Positions 7,543 through 16,350 of a stretch of DNA of 64,000 bases are shown piece after piece. The stretch lies in contig NZ_BMTW01000022.1 of NCBI RefSeq assembly GCF_014649875.1, positions 56,130 through 120,129 of the forward strand, written 5' to 3'. A program made the translations under genes and the position numbers. The notes beneath the pieces were generated by a model that saw only the letters and a program-made list of their open reading frames with translations, was not told the origin of the DNA and ran no database searches. Source of the stretch: Streptomyces rubiginosohelvolus (GTDB lineage: Bacteria > Actinomycetota > Actinomycetes > Streptomycetales > Streptomycetaceae). The first letter of the stretch is position 1. Each line of letters begins with the position of its first letter.

Positions 7543-8583
7543 GTGGCCAAGGTGACGCGGGACGATGTGGCGAGACTGGCGGGGACGTCGACCGCGGTCG
7601 TCAGCTACGTCATCAACAACGGACCCCGGCCGGTCGCCCCGGCCACGCGCGAGCGGGTGCTCGCCGCGATCAAGCAGTTGGGCTACCGGCCCGACCGGGT
7701 CGCCCAGGCCATGGCCTCGCGCCGCACGGACCTCATAGGCATGATCGTGCCGGACGCCCGGCAGCCGTTCTTCGCGGAGATGGCGCACGCGGTCGAACAG
7801 GCCGCCGCCGAGCGCGGGAAGATGGTGCTCGTCGGCAATTCCGACTACCGCGACGAGCGCGAGGTCCACTATCTGCGGGCCTTCCTCGGCATGCGGGTCT
7901 CCGGTCTCATCCTGGTCAGCCAGGGCCCCAGCGAGCGCGCCGCCGCCGAGATCGAGGCCTGGGACGCCCGGGTCGTCCTGCTGCACGAGCGGCCCGAGGC
8001 GATCGACGACGTCGCCGTCGTCACCGACGACGTGGGCGGCGCCCAGCTCGCCACCCGGCATCTGCTGGAGCACGGCCACCCGTACGTGGCCTGCCTCGGC
8101 GGTACGGAGGAGACCCCGTCGGTCGGCGACCCGGTCGCCGACCACGTCGAGGGCTGGCGGCGGGCGATGCACGAGTCGGGCCGCTCCACGGAGGGCCGGC
8201 TGTTCCAGGCCCCGTACAACCGTTACGACGCCTACCAGGTGGCCCTCGGGCTGCTGTCCGGACCGGACCGGCCGCCGGCGATCTTCTGCGCCACGGACGA
8301 CCAGGCCTTCGGTGTGCTGCGGGCCGCGCGTGAGCTGCGCATCGACGTGCCGGGCGAGCTGGCGGTGGCGGGCTTCGACGACGTGAAGGAGGCGGGTCTC
8401 ACCGATCCGCCGCTGACCACGGTCTACTCCGACCGTCCGGCGATGGCCCGGGCGGCCGTGGACCTGGTGCTGGACGACGCGCTGCGGGTCTCCGGATCGC
8501 GGCGGGAGCGGCTGAAGCAGTTCCCGTCCGCGCTGGTGGTCCGGCGCTCCTGCGGCTGCGGGGAGCCCTCCGCGTCCGCCTGA
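7543..8583 (+). CDS. LacI-family transcriptional regulator
   Basis: 346 residues from GTG 7543. The N-terminal LacI helix-turn-helix is complete (TRDDVARLAGTSTAVVSYVI, then RPVAPATRERVLAAIKQLGY with the minor-groove hinge). A periplasmic-binding-protein-like effector domain follows (about 60-335; LIGMIVPDARQPFFAEMAHA, AIFCATDDQAFGVLRAAREL). It ends CGCGEPSASA, an unusual Cys-rich tail. The effector is probably a sugar or nucleoside, but no transport or catabolic genes are adjacent to indicate it. It lies 24 bases after glnR on the same strand but appears to have its own leaderless promoter. Confidence 0.92.
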   Translation: MAKVTRDDVARLAGTSTAVVSYVINNGPRPVAPATRERVLAAIKQLGYRPDRVAQAMASRRTDLIGMIVPDARQPFFAEMAHAVEQAAAERGKMVLVGNSDYRDEREVHYLRAFLGMRVSGLILVSQGPSERAAAEIEAWDARVVLLHERPEAIDDVAVVTDDVGGAQLATRHLLEHGHPYVACLGGTEETPSVGDPVADHVEGWRRAMHESGRSTEGRLFQAPYNRYDAYQVALGLLSGPDRPPAIFCATDDQAFGVLRAARELRIDVPGELAVAGFDDVKEAGLTDPPLTTVYSDRPAMARAAVDLVLDDALRVSGSRRERLKQFPSALVVRRSCGCGEPSASA

Positions 8584-8584
8584 C

Positions 8585-8638
8585 CCGCTTGCCGCTTGCC
8601 CGCTTGCCCCCTTGCCCGCTGCGGCCTTTACAGCGGGC
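8585..8638. repeat. Short GCTTGCCC repeats and a stem-loop after the LacI gene
   Basis: Four imperfect copies of GCTTGCCC follow the LacI stop, then CCCGCTG pairs with CAGCGGG across a 9-base loop (about 8616-8638). The stem may serve as the transcription end of the LacI gene. Confidence 0.5.
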
Positions 8639-8703
8639 ATACGCGGTTCTTCCGGGCTTCTCAGGACGTACTCAGGCCGTTCTCATCTTCGCGGCCCAGC
8701 CTG

Positions 8704-9777
8704 ATGGACATGACGGAGAACCTTCGCCCGAGCGGCGCGCACTCGACGGACCAGGACCCGACCTCGTACCCGTACGCCTCCCCGTCCGCGTATGACGGCA
8801 CGGCGTACAGCAGCGCTACGGGCGGTTACCCGCCGCCGCCCCCGTACGCCCCGGCCACCGGCCGGCGCAAGGCGAAGCGGCCGGTGGCGCTGCTGGCGGC
8901 GGTGGCGATCGCGGCGGGCGTGATCGGGGGCGGCACCGCCACCCTCGTCGGCCAGTTCAACGGCCGGGACTCCGCCGCCACCGGTTCGGGCGGCGCGGTC
9001 AACGGCACCACCGTCTCGCAGAGCAGCAAGGGCACCGTGGCGGGCGTCGCGGAGGCCGTCTCGCCCGCGATCGTGGAGATCGGCGCGGCCTCGTCGGCGG
9101 GCAAGTCCACCGGATCGGGTGTGGTGATCACCGAGGACGGCGAGATCGTCACCAACAACCACGTCATCTCGGGCGCGCAGCAGATCCAGGTCACCCTTTC
9201 CACCGGCAAGACCTACACCGCCGACGTCGTGGGCACCGACCCCGACAAGGACCTGGCGCTCATCAAGCTCCGGGACGCGAGCGGCCTGAAGACGGCGACG
9301 CTGGGCGACTCCTCCAAGGTCAAGGTCGGCGAGGAGGTCGTGGCGATCGGCTCGCCCGAGGGCCTCACCGGCACCGTCACCAGCGGCATCGTCTCCGCGC
9401 TCGACCGGGACGTGACCGTCGCCAAGGACGACTCCGGCAGCTCCGGGCAGGGGCAGGACCAGGGCCAAGGCCGGCAGGGCGGCGGCCAGGAGTGGCCGTT
9501 CGAGTTCGGCGGTCAGCAGTTCAACGGCGACACGGGCGAGGAGACCACCACGTACAAGGCGCTCCAGACCGACGCGTCGCTCAACCCCGGCAACTCCGGC
9601 GGTGCGCTGATCAACATGGACGGCGAGATCATCGGCATCAACTCCGCGATGTACGCGCCGAGTTCCTCGGCCGCGGGCAGCGGTTCCTCGGCGGGCAGCG
9701 TGGGCCTCGGCTTCGCGATCCCGGTGAACACGCTCAAGGCCGACCTGGACACCCTGCGCGCGGGGAACGGCTCCTGA
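8704..9777 (+). CDS. HtrA/DegP-like membrane-anchored serine protease without a PDZ domain
   Basis: 357 residues from ATG 8704. A Pro/Tyr/Ser-rich cytoplasmic tail (1-58) leads into one membrane helix (about 61-82) and an extracytoplasmic trypsin-like domain. The triad is His153 (NNHVISG), Asp183 (DKDLALIKL) and Ser298 (NPGNSGG). A Gly/Gln-rich loop (about 243-268) interrupts the domain. The protein stops right after the protease fold (LRAGNGS), so the PDZ domain usual in HtrA is missing. It probably degrades or processes misfolded or secreted proteins at the membrane. A two-component system follows 71 bases downstream and may sense envelope stress. Confidence 0.92.
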   Translation: MDMTENLRPSGAHSTDQDPTSYPYASPSAYDGTAYSSATGGYPPPPPYAPATGRRKAKRPVALLAAVAIAAGVIGGGTATLVGQFNGRDSAATGSGGAVNGTTVSQSSKGTVAGVAEAVSPAIVEIGAASSAGKSTGSGVVITEDGEIVTNNHVISGAQQIQVTLSTGKTYTADVVGTDPDKDLALIKLRDASGLKTATLGDSSKVKVGEEVVAIGSPEGLTGTVTSGIVSALDRDVTVAKDDSGSSGQGQDQGQGRQGGGQEWPFEFGGQQFNGDTGEETTTYKALQTDASLNPGNSGGALINMDGEIIGINSAMYAPSSSAAGSGSSAGSVGLGFAIPVNTLKADLDTLRAGNGS

Positions 9778-9848
9778 CCGTGCAAGGCTGAGAGCGCCCC
9801 CGCAGGGCGGACGGACCCAGGTCGACACGAGAAGAGGACGAGACAGCG

Positions 9849-10589
9849 ATGAGCCCCGCCGAAGACGATCCCCAGCGCATCCTGATCGTCGACGACGAGC
9901 CGGCCGTGCGCGAGGCGCTGCGGCGCAGCCTCGCCTTCGAGGGGTACGGGACGCAGGTCGCGGTCGACGGGTACGACGCCCTGGCGATGACCGAGGCGTA
10001 CGCCCCCGACCTCATCGTCCTGGACATCCAGATGCCCCGGATGGACGGGCTCACCGCCGCCCGCCGCATCCGGGCCACCGGCTCCACCACCCCCATCCTG
10101 ATGCTCACCGCCCGCGACACCGTCGGGGACCGGGTCACCGGACTCGACGCCGGGGCGGACGACTACCTGGTCAAGCCGTTCGAGCTGGACGAGCTGTTCG
10201 CCCGGATCCGCGCCCTGCTGCGCCGCAGCTCGTACGCGTCGGCAGCGGCGGCGGGCGCGGAGGTCCCCGACGACGACGTGCTGTCTTTCGGGGACCTGCG
10301 GATGGACCTGGCGACCCGCGAGGTCACGAGGGGCGAGCGCCGGGTCGAGCTGACCCGCACCGAGTTCACCCTGCTGGAGATGTTCCTCTCCCACCCCCGC
10401 CAGGTGCTGACCCGGGAACAGATCCTCAAGGCCGTCTGGGGCTTCGACTTCGAACCGAGCTCCAACTCCCTGGACGTGTACGTGATGTACCTGCGCCGCA
10501 AGACGGAGGCGGGCGGTGAGCCGCGCCTCGTCCACACGGTGCGCGGGGTGGGCTACGCCCTGCGTACGGGCGGGAGCGGGGAGGCGTGA
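9849..10589 (+). CDS. OmpR/PhoB-family response regulator
   Basis: 246 residues with ATG 9849 behind GAAGAGGA. The receiver domain has the acidic pair DD (ILIVDDEPAV), phospho-acceptor Asp59 (LIVLDIQMPRMDG), a Thr in MLTARD and Lys in LVKPFELDEL. The C-terminal winged helix (about 150-240) ends VHTVRGVGYALR. It overlaps the kinase gene start by 4 bases (GTGA), so both are coupled. Together with the HtrA-like gene upstream this looks like an envelope-stress module. Its target genes are unknown, the protease being the obvious candidate. Confidence 0.93.
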   Translation: MSPAEDDPQRILIVDDEPAVREALRRSLAFEGYGTQVAVDGYDALAMTEAYAPDLIVLDIQMPRMDGLTAARRIRATGSTTPILMLTARDTVGDRVTGLDAGADDYLVKPFELDELFARIRALLRRSSYASAAAAGAEVPDDDVLSFGDLRMDLATREVTRGERRVELTRTEFTLLEMFLSHPRQVLTREQILKAVWGFDFEPSSNSLDVYVMYLRRKTEAGGEPRLVHTVRGVGYALRTGGSGEA

Positions 10590-12100
10590 GCGGGGGTACG
10601 CCCGTCACGGACGGGCGGGAGCAGGGCGGCGTCGGCGGATCGACGCCCATCGCGGACGGGCGGGGTCGGCGGGGCGGGGGTCCGCTGCGCCGGTTCCGGG
10701 CGCTGCCGCTGCGCTCCCGGCTGGCCCTGCTGGTGGCCACGGCGGTCGCGGTGGCGGTCGCGGCGGTCGCGGTGGCGTGCTGGTTCGTGACCCGGGAGCA
10801 GCTGGAGGACCAGCTCGACGACTCGCTGCGCAACGCGAAGATGGACAACGCGCCGATGCGCGACCTGCTGTCCTCGTGCCTGAGCGGCGGGCAGCTGCCC
10901 GCCCAGGAGTTCCCCGGCCAGTACACGGTGCAGATCGTCGCGGCGAACGGCGACTACTGCACGGCCCCGAACACGACGCCCGTCCCCGCCCAGCCCAGCG
11001 ACATCGCGGTGGCGGCGGGGCGGAAGGCCGACGCCCTGCACACGACGGAGAACGACCGCGGAGAGGACATGCGGGTCTACACCCGCAAGCTGCCGCCGGT
11101 GGTCAGCTCCGGCCAGGCCAACAACGAGCTGGCCGTCTCGGTGGCCCGCCCGCTCAGCGAGATCGACGCACCGCTGTCCACGCTCGCCTGGGTGCTGGCC
11201 CTGGTCGGCGGCATCGGCGTCGTCGGCGCGGGCGCGGCCGGGCTGTGGGTGGCGCGGGCGGGCCTGCGCCCGGTGGACGAGCTGACGGAGGCGGTCGAAC
11301 ACGTGGCGCGCACGGAGGACTTGACCGTCCGCATCCCCGTCGACGGCGAGGACGAGATCGCCCGGCTGTCGAACTCCTTCAACTCGATGGCCGCCCAGCT
11401 CGCCTCCTCCCGCGACCGCCAGTCCCAGCTGATCGCGGACGCGGGCCACGAGCTGCGCACCCCGCTGACCTCGCTGCGGACGAACGTGGAGCTGCTGGCC
11501 CGCAGCGACGAGACGGGCCGGGTGATCCCGCCGGAGGACCGCAAGGCGCTGATGGCGTCGGTGAAGGCGCAGATGACGGAGCTGGCCGCGCTGATCGGCG
11601 ACCTCCAGGAGCTGGCCCGCCCGGACGCGGCCGAGCCGGGCCCGCTCCAGGTGGTGGCCCTGCACGAGGTCGCCCGCTCCGCCCTGCGCCGCGCCCGCCT
11701 GCGCGGCCCGGAGCTGACGGTCACGGAGGACCTGGCCCCCTGGTACGTACGGGCGGAGCCGGCGGCGCTGGAGCGGGCGATCGTCAACGTCCTGGACAAC
11801 GCGGTGAAGTTCAGCCCGCCGCGCGCCACGATCGACGTGCGGCTGCACCGGGGCGAGCTGACGGTGCGGGACCGGGGCCCCGGCATCCCCGCCGAGGAAC
11901 TCCCCCACGTCTTCGAACGCTTCTGGCGCTCCCCGACCGCCCGCCAGCTCCCCGGCTCGGGCCTGGGCCTGTCCATCGTGGCCCGTACGGTGCACCAGGC
12001 GGGCGGCACGATCGCCCTGCGCCCGGCCCCGGACGGGGGCCCCGGCACGGTGGCGGCGCTGACGCTGCCGGGAGCGCCGACGCCGCCGCCGGAGATGTGA
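10586..12100 (+). CDS. Sensor histidine kinase partner of the OmpR-type regulator
   Basis: 504 residues from GTG 10586, overlapping the regulator stop. Two membrane helices (about 48-70 and 205-225) flank an extracytoplasmic sensor of about 130 residues containing two Cys (LLSSCLSGG, GDYCTAPN) that could form a disulfide. A HAMP linker follows, then the H-box with His288 (DAGHELRTPLTSL) and the catalytic ATPase domain (N-box NVLDNAVKFSPP, G-boxes DRGPGIP and GSGLGLSIV). It phosphorylates the regulator encoded just upstream. The stimulus is unknown. Confidence 0.93.
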   Translation: MSGGTPVTDGREQGGVGGSTPIADGRGRRGGGPLRRFRALPLRSRLALLVATAVAVAVAAVAVACWFVTREQLEDQLDDSLRNAKMDNAPMRDLLSSCLSGGQLPAQEFPGQYTVQIVAANGDYCTAPNTTPVPAQPSDIAVAAGRKADALHTTENDRGEDMRVYTRKLPPVVSSGQANNELAVSVARPLSEIDAPLSTLAWVLALVGGIGVVGAGAAGLWVARAGLRPVDELTEAVEHVARTEDLTVRIPVDGEDEIARLSNSFNSMAAQLASSRDRQSQLIADAGHELRTPLTSLRTNVELLARSDETGRVIPPEDRKALMASVKAQMTELAALIGDLQELARPDAAEPGPLQVVALHEVARSALRRARLRGPELTVTEDLAPWYVRAEPAALERAIVNVLDNAVKFSPPRATIDVRLHRGELTVRDRGPGIPAEELPHVFERFWRSPTARQLPGSGLGLSIVARTVHQAGGTIALRPAPDGGPGTVAALTLPGAPTPPPEM

Positions 12101-12110
12101 GGGGCGGGGC

Positions 12111-13046
12111 TCACCCCACCGGGTTGTGCCGGATCAGTGACTCGACGAGCCCGGACCGCTGGTTCGGGTAGTCCAGCGGGACGATGCCGAGCCCGGTCCA
12201 CCCGGCGGTCTCCGCGCGCCCCAGGAAGGAGTGCACCTGCGGGTTGAGCCGGTCGGCGTTCCAGCGGGGCGGCATCAGGGCGGCGGTGGAGACGTAGTTC
12301 ATGTAGAACTTGCCCGGCTGCGCGGCCGCCTTGCGGAACTGGGCTTCGATCTTCGGGTACTTGGCGAACGGCTCCGCCATGTAGTCGTCCTGGATGTCGA
12401 AGAGCGCCGGGTCCGCGTACCGGACCCCGGGCAGACCGCCGTTGTCCGCGAGCAGCACCACCTTGCCGCGGGCCCCGCCGAGGTCGGGGAGGGTGGAGTC
12501 GAGGCGGAACAGCGACCGCCAGCCCCGCCGGTCGAGGTAGTCGTCGAAGACCGCCCGGAACGCGGCGTCGCTCGCGGAGGAGTGCTCCTGCTTGACCCTC
12601 ATCAGCACGGTCTCGGTCGGGCGGGTGGCGAGGAAGTCCCGGCAGGCGATGAGGACATCGCCGAACATCATGTTCTGGAACGACGCCCCGTGGTGGATCG
12701 CGAACGAGCCGTCGATGAGCCGGCATCGTACGTCGAGGAAGCGGATTCCGCTGCTCAACTGCTGCGCGATCGTGGTGTTCTGACATTCCGACCAGGGCCC
12801 TCCGAACCGGGCCCCCGAGTCGTGCGTCCCCGGGATCGTCAGCCGCTGGAGCGCGGTGCCGTCGGGCAGGGCGGCCATCCAGTCCTGCGTCCCCCGGACC
12901 GCCCGGGCCTTCTCCCGCGTGGCGGCGACGGCGGGTGCCGCACCGACGATCGCGGTGGCGGACACGGCGAGGGCACCGGCCAGAAAGCCTCTGCGGGAGG
13001 GCCGGGACGAGGACGCGGACTCGGGCGTGCACACGGGGCTGGACAT
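12111..13046 (-). CDS. Tat-exported PI-PLC-like phosphodiesterase
   Basis: 311 residues from ATG 13046 with GGAGG 8 bases upstream. A twin-arginine signal (RPSRRGFLAGALAVSATAIV) with an AVA cleavage site near residue 41 sends it out folded. The mature part is a phosphatidylinositol-specific phospholipase C X-domain: catalytic His75 (TIPGTHDSGAR) and His118/His119 (AIHHGA), with LDVRCR between them. It probably cleaves phosphatidylinositol or glycosyl-PI outside the cell. It converges with the two-component kinase gene (10 bases between stops) and is divergent from a fascin-like secreted protein. Confidence 0.92.
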   Translation of the reverse strand: MSSPVCTPESASSSRPSRRGFLAGALAVSATAIVGAAPAVAATREKARAVRGTQDWMAALPDGTALQRLTIPGTHDSGARFGGPWSECQNTTIAQQLSSGIRFLDVRCRLIDGSFAIHHGASFQNMMFGDVLIACRDFLATRPTETVLMRVKQEHSSASDAAFRAVFDDYLDRRGWRSLFRLDSTLPDLGGARGKVVLLADNGGLPGVRYADPALFDIQDDYMAEPFAKYPKIEAQFRKAAAQPGKFYMNYVSTAALMPPRWNADRLNPQVHSFLGRAETAGWTGLGIVPLDYPNQRSGLVESLIRHNPVG

Positions 13047-13417
13047 GCGGGGTGCCTCCAAGGGCCGTGGGGGGTCGGACCGGGCCGGGCCTGACCGGGC
13101 GGTAACCCTTGGATTCTGTCGGGTGCACGTCACGCAGAAAAGGGGGCGTGCACCCCCCGTCCGGCGACGGAGGGCCGCGCCGAGGTGAACGGAATACCGC
13201 GGAACGGAATATTCAATATGTCGCCGACCGGAATTACCGAAGCCACATAAAAAGATTGCCGGAAATAGCGAAAAACCCTTATTCTGGGCCCACTTGACCG
13301 GCCCATTCGACCGGCACCGCCGCGGAGAAAGGCGATTTCCGGCAATCCCACGAGCAGCGGCCGGCGTCTTCACTTCCCTCCGTCGCGGAATCCATCGACA
13401 CCATGCGAGGAAGACCT
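13047..13417. other. Intergenic region with an AT-rich island between two divergent secreted-protein genes
   Basis: About 13190-13290 is clearly poorer in GC than its surroundings (stretches such as GGAATATTCAATATG and CACATAAAAAGATTGCC). It repeats the word GGAAT several times (CGGAATACC, CGGAATATT, CGGAATTACC). It probably holds the promoters and regulator sites of the two flanking genes. I see no gene in it. Confidence 0.6.
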
Positions 13418-14092
13418 GTGCGACGTATGACCTCTGCCCTGCTTTCCCTGAGCGCCCTGCTGGCCGCCTCCGCCCTTGCTGCGCCTGCGGCGGGCGCCGC
13501 ACCGAGGAACGACAACCCGGCTGCCGCACCTGCCGGGTGGGAGAGGGTGGACGGCGCCGAGCTGGCGAGATTCGCCGGAAGCGACGGGAGAACCGAGGCC
13601 CCGGCCGCCACGGGCCGCAGCGCCTCCGCGCAGGCGGACGACTCCGGAACGTTCGCCCTCAAGTCGGCCCGCAACGGAAAGTTCACGGCCACCGAGAAGA
13701 ACTACGCCGCCCCCAACACCGGTGTCCTGCGGGCGCGTTCCGCCGCGGTGACCGGCGCCTGGGAGGGCTTCGCCTTCGAATGGCACGAGGCCACCCAGAC
13801 GTACGCGCTGAAGTCCCTGGCGAACAACCGCTATGTCGCGGTCGAGGGGAACTACACCGGCAACGCGCAGAACGTCCTGCGCGCCCGTTCGACCGGCGCG
13901 GGCACCTGGGAGCGGTTCACGCTCTACTACAACGAGGACGTGGACCGCTGGGCGCTCCAGTCCGCGCTGAACGGCCGCTTCGTCGCCATGGAGAACAGCT
14001 ACACGGGCTCGCTCCAGTACGCACTGCGCGCCCGGTCCCTCGAAGTCACCGGCTCCTGGGAGCAGTTCGAGCTCTTCGAGATGGCCGGCTGA
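13418..14092 (+). CDS. Secreted fascin-like beta-trefoil protein
   Basis: 224 residues from GTG 13418, preferred over ATG 13403 because GAGGAAG lies 7 bases (core) upstream. A Sec signal peptide (RRMTSALLSLSALLAASALA, AGAA cleavage) is followed by a Pro/Ala linker. Three similar repeats of about 46 residues then follow, each with the pattern ALKS..N.(K/R)(F/Y)(V/T)A.E..Y....V(L/Y)RARS......WE.F. That is the beta-trefoil seen in fascin-like and carbohydrate-binding domains. It is likely an extracellular sugar- or polymer-binding protein with no catalytic residues. It is divergent from the PI-PLC-like gene. Confidence 0.85.
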   Translation: MRRMTSALLSLSALLAASALAAPAAGAAPRNDNPAAAPAGWERVDGAELARFAGSDGRTEAPAATGRSASAQADDSGTFALKSARNGKFTATEKNYAAPNTGVLRARSAAVTGAWEGFAFEWHEATQTYALKSLANNRYVAVEGNYTGNAQNVLRARSTGAGTWERFTLYYNEDVDRWALQSALNGRFVAMENSYTGSLQYALRARSLEVTGSWEQFELFEMAG

Positions 14093-14123
14093 CAGCACGG
14101 CGGGCGGCGGCGCCCGCGGCACC

Positions 14124-14765
14124 TCAGGCCGCGGTCCCCGCGAGCGCCCCCACCCCCGGCCCGTCCAGGTCGTCGAGCGCCACCCGGCGGCCGGACACGG
14201 CCAGGAGCAGGGACAGGGCGGGGCCCGCCACCTCCGGACCCTCCCCGATGGACAGGTCGGCGTCCGTCGCCGTCAGCCGGACGGACGCCACCACCTCCTT
14301 CGCCCCGCCGAACGACGCCGGGGTCCGTACCTGGAGGCGCAGCGCCCGGACCACCGCCTCCTGCGGATAGGAGCGGACCAGGCCCACCGCCCGCCGGATG
14401 TCCTCGCCGTGCACGACCTCCTCGACCAGCCGGGTGTCGAGCGAGGCCGGAGGCGTGGTCGTCCGCGACACCACCCGGCGCAGCCGCTCCAGCGTCTCCG
14501 CGGGCGAGGCCCCTCGCCGGAGCTCCACACCGCGCGCGTTCTGCAGATCGAAGTCGAACCGCGCCCGCACGAGTCCGGCGACGAAGCCGATTCGGGTCGT
14601 GAGCGCGGTGTCCACGAGATGGGCGGCCACATCGTGCACGGTCCACCCCGCACAGAGCGACGGCGTCGCCCACCGGTCGGCCTCCAGCCCCGCGAGGTCA
14701 TCGACCAGCGCCGCGCGCTCGCCATGCACCATGCGCCAGATCCCGCGCTTCTCGTCGCTCTTCAC
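14124..14765 (-). CDS. Maleylpyruvate isomerase-like, mycothiol-dependent family protein (DinB fold)
   Basis: 213 residues from GTG 14765, chosen because GGAGG sits 5 bases upstream; GTG 14777 is possible. The N-terminal DinB-like four-helix domain carries the metal-binding signature WTVHDVAAHLVD and EEVVHGEDIRR, the His pattern of the TIGR03083 family. The C-terminal part (about 140-213) is the MDMPI-C-like domain. Members use mycothiol or bind zinc and act in detoxification or thiol transfer. The substrate here is unknown. It converges with the fascin-like gene. Confidence 0.85.
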   Translation of the reverse strand: MKSDEKRGIWRMVHGERAALVDDLAGLEADRWATPSLCAGWTVHDVAAHLVDTALTTRIGFVAGLVRARFDFDLQNARGVELRRGASPAETLERLRRVVSRTTTPPASLDTRLVEEVVHGEDIRRAVGLVRSYPQEAVVRALRLQVRTPASFGGAKEVVASVRLTATDADLSIGEGPEVAGPALSLLLAVSGRRVALDDLDGPGVGALAGTAA

Positions 14766-15036
14766 GGCTGCCTCCACTCGACTGCGTCATGACCGGGCCT
14801 GCCGTATGAGACCCCGGACGCGCCCGGAACTCATCGCCACCGGGCACCCGGACACGTGATCAATAAAGGTGATCTTGTCCCCCTGTGTCATGAATTCGTA
14901 ACAGCGCGCAAACAGCACAACTCCTCCGCGTCACGACCTGTCCGACAGGGTGTGACTCACACCACTTCGAGGCGTGAGGAGCCGGGCGCCCGACCAGGCG
15001 TCGCGCAGTGAACGCATCAAGAAACCGGGGAACGAC

Positions 15037-15510
15037 ATGAACAACATCCGACGGACGGCAGCCATCGGCGCCGCTGTCACCGCCACCGCCTGCGCGGCGG
15101 TCGCGCTCGCACCGGCCGCCGTCGCGGCCGAGCCGGCCGCCCAGCGGGCCACCGCGGCACCGAAGGCCGCCGCCGCGCAGTACAACGGGGTCTGCGGCAG
15201 CGGCTACGCCGTGGTGAACTCCGCGCAGATCGGCACCAAGGGCACGGTCTTCCTCACGTACAACTCCGCCACCGGCAAGAACTGCGTGGTGACCGTCCGC
15301 AACAAGCCCGGAAAGGCCGTGCACATGACGGCCTCGCTCGGCTTCGCCTCGCCCACCACGACGGTCACGGACACGGGGTACTTCACCACGTACGCGGGAC
15401 CGGTCTACCTCGACGCACGCGGCCTGTGCGTGACCTGGCGCGGGGAGATCTCCGGCGAGGTGGCGGGCAAGAACGGCACCAACTGCGGCTCCCTGGCCGC
15501 GAACCGGTGA
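15037..15510 (+). CDS. Small secreted protein resembling spore-associated protein A
   Basis: 157 residues from ATG 15037, behind GGGGAAC. A long Ala-rich Sec signal (MNNIRRTAAIGAAVTATACA to about residue 37) and an Ala/Pro spacer precede a domain of about 100 residues. That domain has four cysteines (GVCGSGY, GKNCVV, GLCVTW, TNCGS) that likely form two disulfides. The phrase NSAQIGTKGTVFLTYNSATG is typical of the SapA-like family found on spores or in culture fluid. Its function is unknown. An AT-rich promoter region (around 14858-14915) and a strong palindromic terminator flank it. Confidence 0.75.
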   Translation: MNNIRRTAAIGAAVTATACAAVALAPAAVAAEPAAQRATAAPKAAAAQYNGVCGSGYAVVNSAQIGTKGTVFLTYNSATGKNCVVTVRNKPGKAVHMTASLGFASPTTTVTDTGYFTTYAGPVYLDARGLCVTWRGEISGEVAGKNGTNCGSLAANR

Positions 15511-15530
15511 CCGTCCCGCACTGAACGTCA

Positions 15531-15572
15531 GCGGCCCGCCGTGTGGTGTGCGCACACCACACGGCGGGCCGC
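15531..15572. terminator. 42-bp perfect palindrome, probable terminator of the SapA-like gene
   Basis: The left half, GCGGCCCGCC followed by GTGTGGTGTGC, is exactly mirrored by the right half, with no central spacer. It folds into a 19-bp stem on a 4-base loop, 21 bases past the stop at 15510. Confidence 0.75.
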
Positions 15573-15822
15573 GGCGCGTCACTCCCGGGGCCGGGACACG
15601 GACCGGGTCCACGTGGAGGAAGGCCGACGCCGCGACCGCGGCACGTCATGGGGCCTCGCGGACGACGCCGTCGGGACACAGGCTCCGGGAAGGTCCGGCG
15701 TGGCACAGCGGGGCGGAAGATCGGGGGTGAGCAGTTGGCGTGCGGTCATGGGTCCCACCTGCCGTACGAGGGGAGCCGGTCGGTCTCTCACCAGTGATTC
15801 GTAGCCGTACGGCAGGAGGATT

Positions 15823-15873
15823 GGGCCCGCCCCGCCCGTCAGGTCCCCTGTTCCGGACGGGCGGGGCGGGCCC
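15823..15873. terminator. Hairpin terminator downstream of the cupin gene
   Basis: GGGCCCGCCCCGCCCGTC (15823-15840) pairs over its full 18 bases with 15856-15873, with a 15-base loop. It is placed about 65 bases beyond the cupin stop on the minus strand. Confidence 0.7.
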
Positions 15874-15937
15874 GGGCTCGGGCAGCCAGGCGCTCAGGCC
15901 CCGGCACCGGCTCAGGCGCTCAGGCCCCGCGGCGGCC

Positions 15938-16279
15938 TCAGGCGCTCATCAGGGAGATCCCCAGCATCCGCGCCCCCTTCTCCGTCCGCGGGCGGTGTTC
16001 GCTGCCCGGCGCGAACACGACGTACGCCCCCGGCCCATGGCGCTCCCCGCCGTCGATGACCTCGCCACTCAGGACGAAGTACCGCTCCTCCGTGGTGTGT
16101 TCGTCGACCTCGGGCCACTCCGTGCCCGCCGCGAAGTCGATCAGCCAGCCCCGGGCGTACGCCGTGGCCGGCAGCCTTCGGCGCATGATCCCCGGGGCCA
16201 CCTCGTGCGCCTCGACGTCGTCGACCTGGACGACGGTCTTCAGGTGGCCGGCCTTGTCCGTCCGCGTGTCCTCGCTCAT
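15938..16279 (-). CDS. Cupin-domain protein
   Basis: 113 residues from ATG 16279 (GGTGGAG 4 bases upstream). A single small beta-barrel cupin: the first motif region WPEVDEHTTEERYFVLSGEV and the second GPGAYVVFAPGSEHRPR carry the expected Gly/Glu/His spacing, with His62-type and His102-type ligands for a metal. The function is unspecified: a sensor-like or small-molecule-binding protein. It is divergent from the GlxA-type regulator at 16351 with a 71-base gap, so it is a plausible target of that regulator. Confidence 0.82.
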   Translation of the reverse strand: MSEDTRTDKAGHLKTVVQVDDVEAHEVAPGIMRRRLPATAYARGWLIDFAAGTEWPEVDEHTTEERYFVLSGEVIDGGERHGPGAYVVFAPGSEHRPRTEKGARMLGISLMSA

Positions 16280-16350
16280 GACTCCACCGTCGCGCGGGAC
16301 GATCACCCGGGGCGAGTGTCTGCCCTGACATCCTGGGGTACTTTCCTGCC

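Larger units (their letters stand above)
15511..15937. other. 427-base intergenic region with two large hairpins, no gene seen
   Basis: The stretch starts with a 42-bp palindrome (15531-15572) and ends with an 18+18 bp hairpin (15823-15873). Between them TGCCGTACG at about 15759 and CGTACGGCA at about 15805 are also inverted. Short open frames here lack ribosome-binding sites and codon bias, so none is called. Confidence 0.6.
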
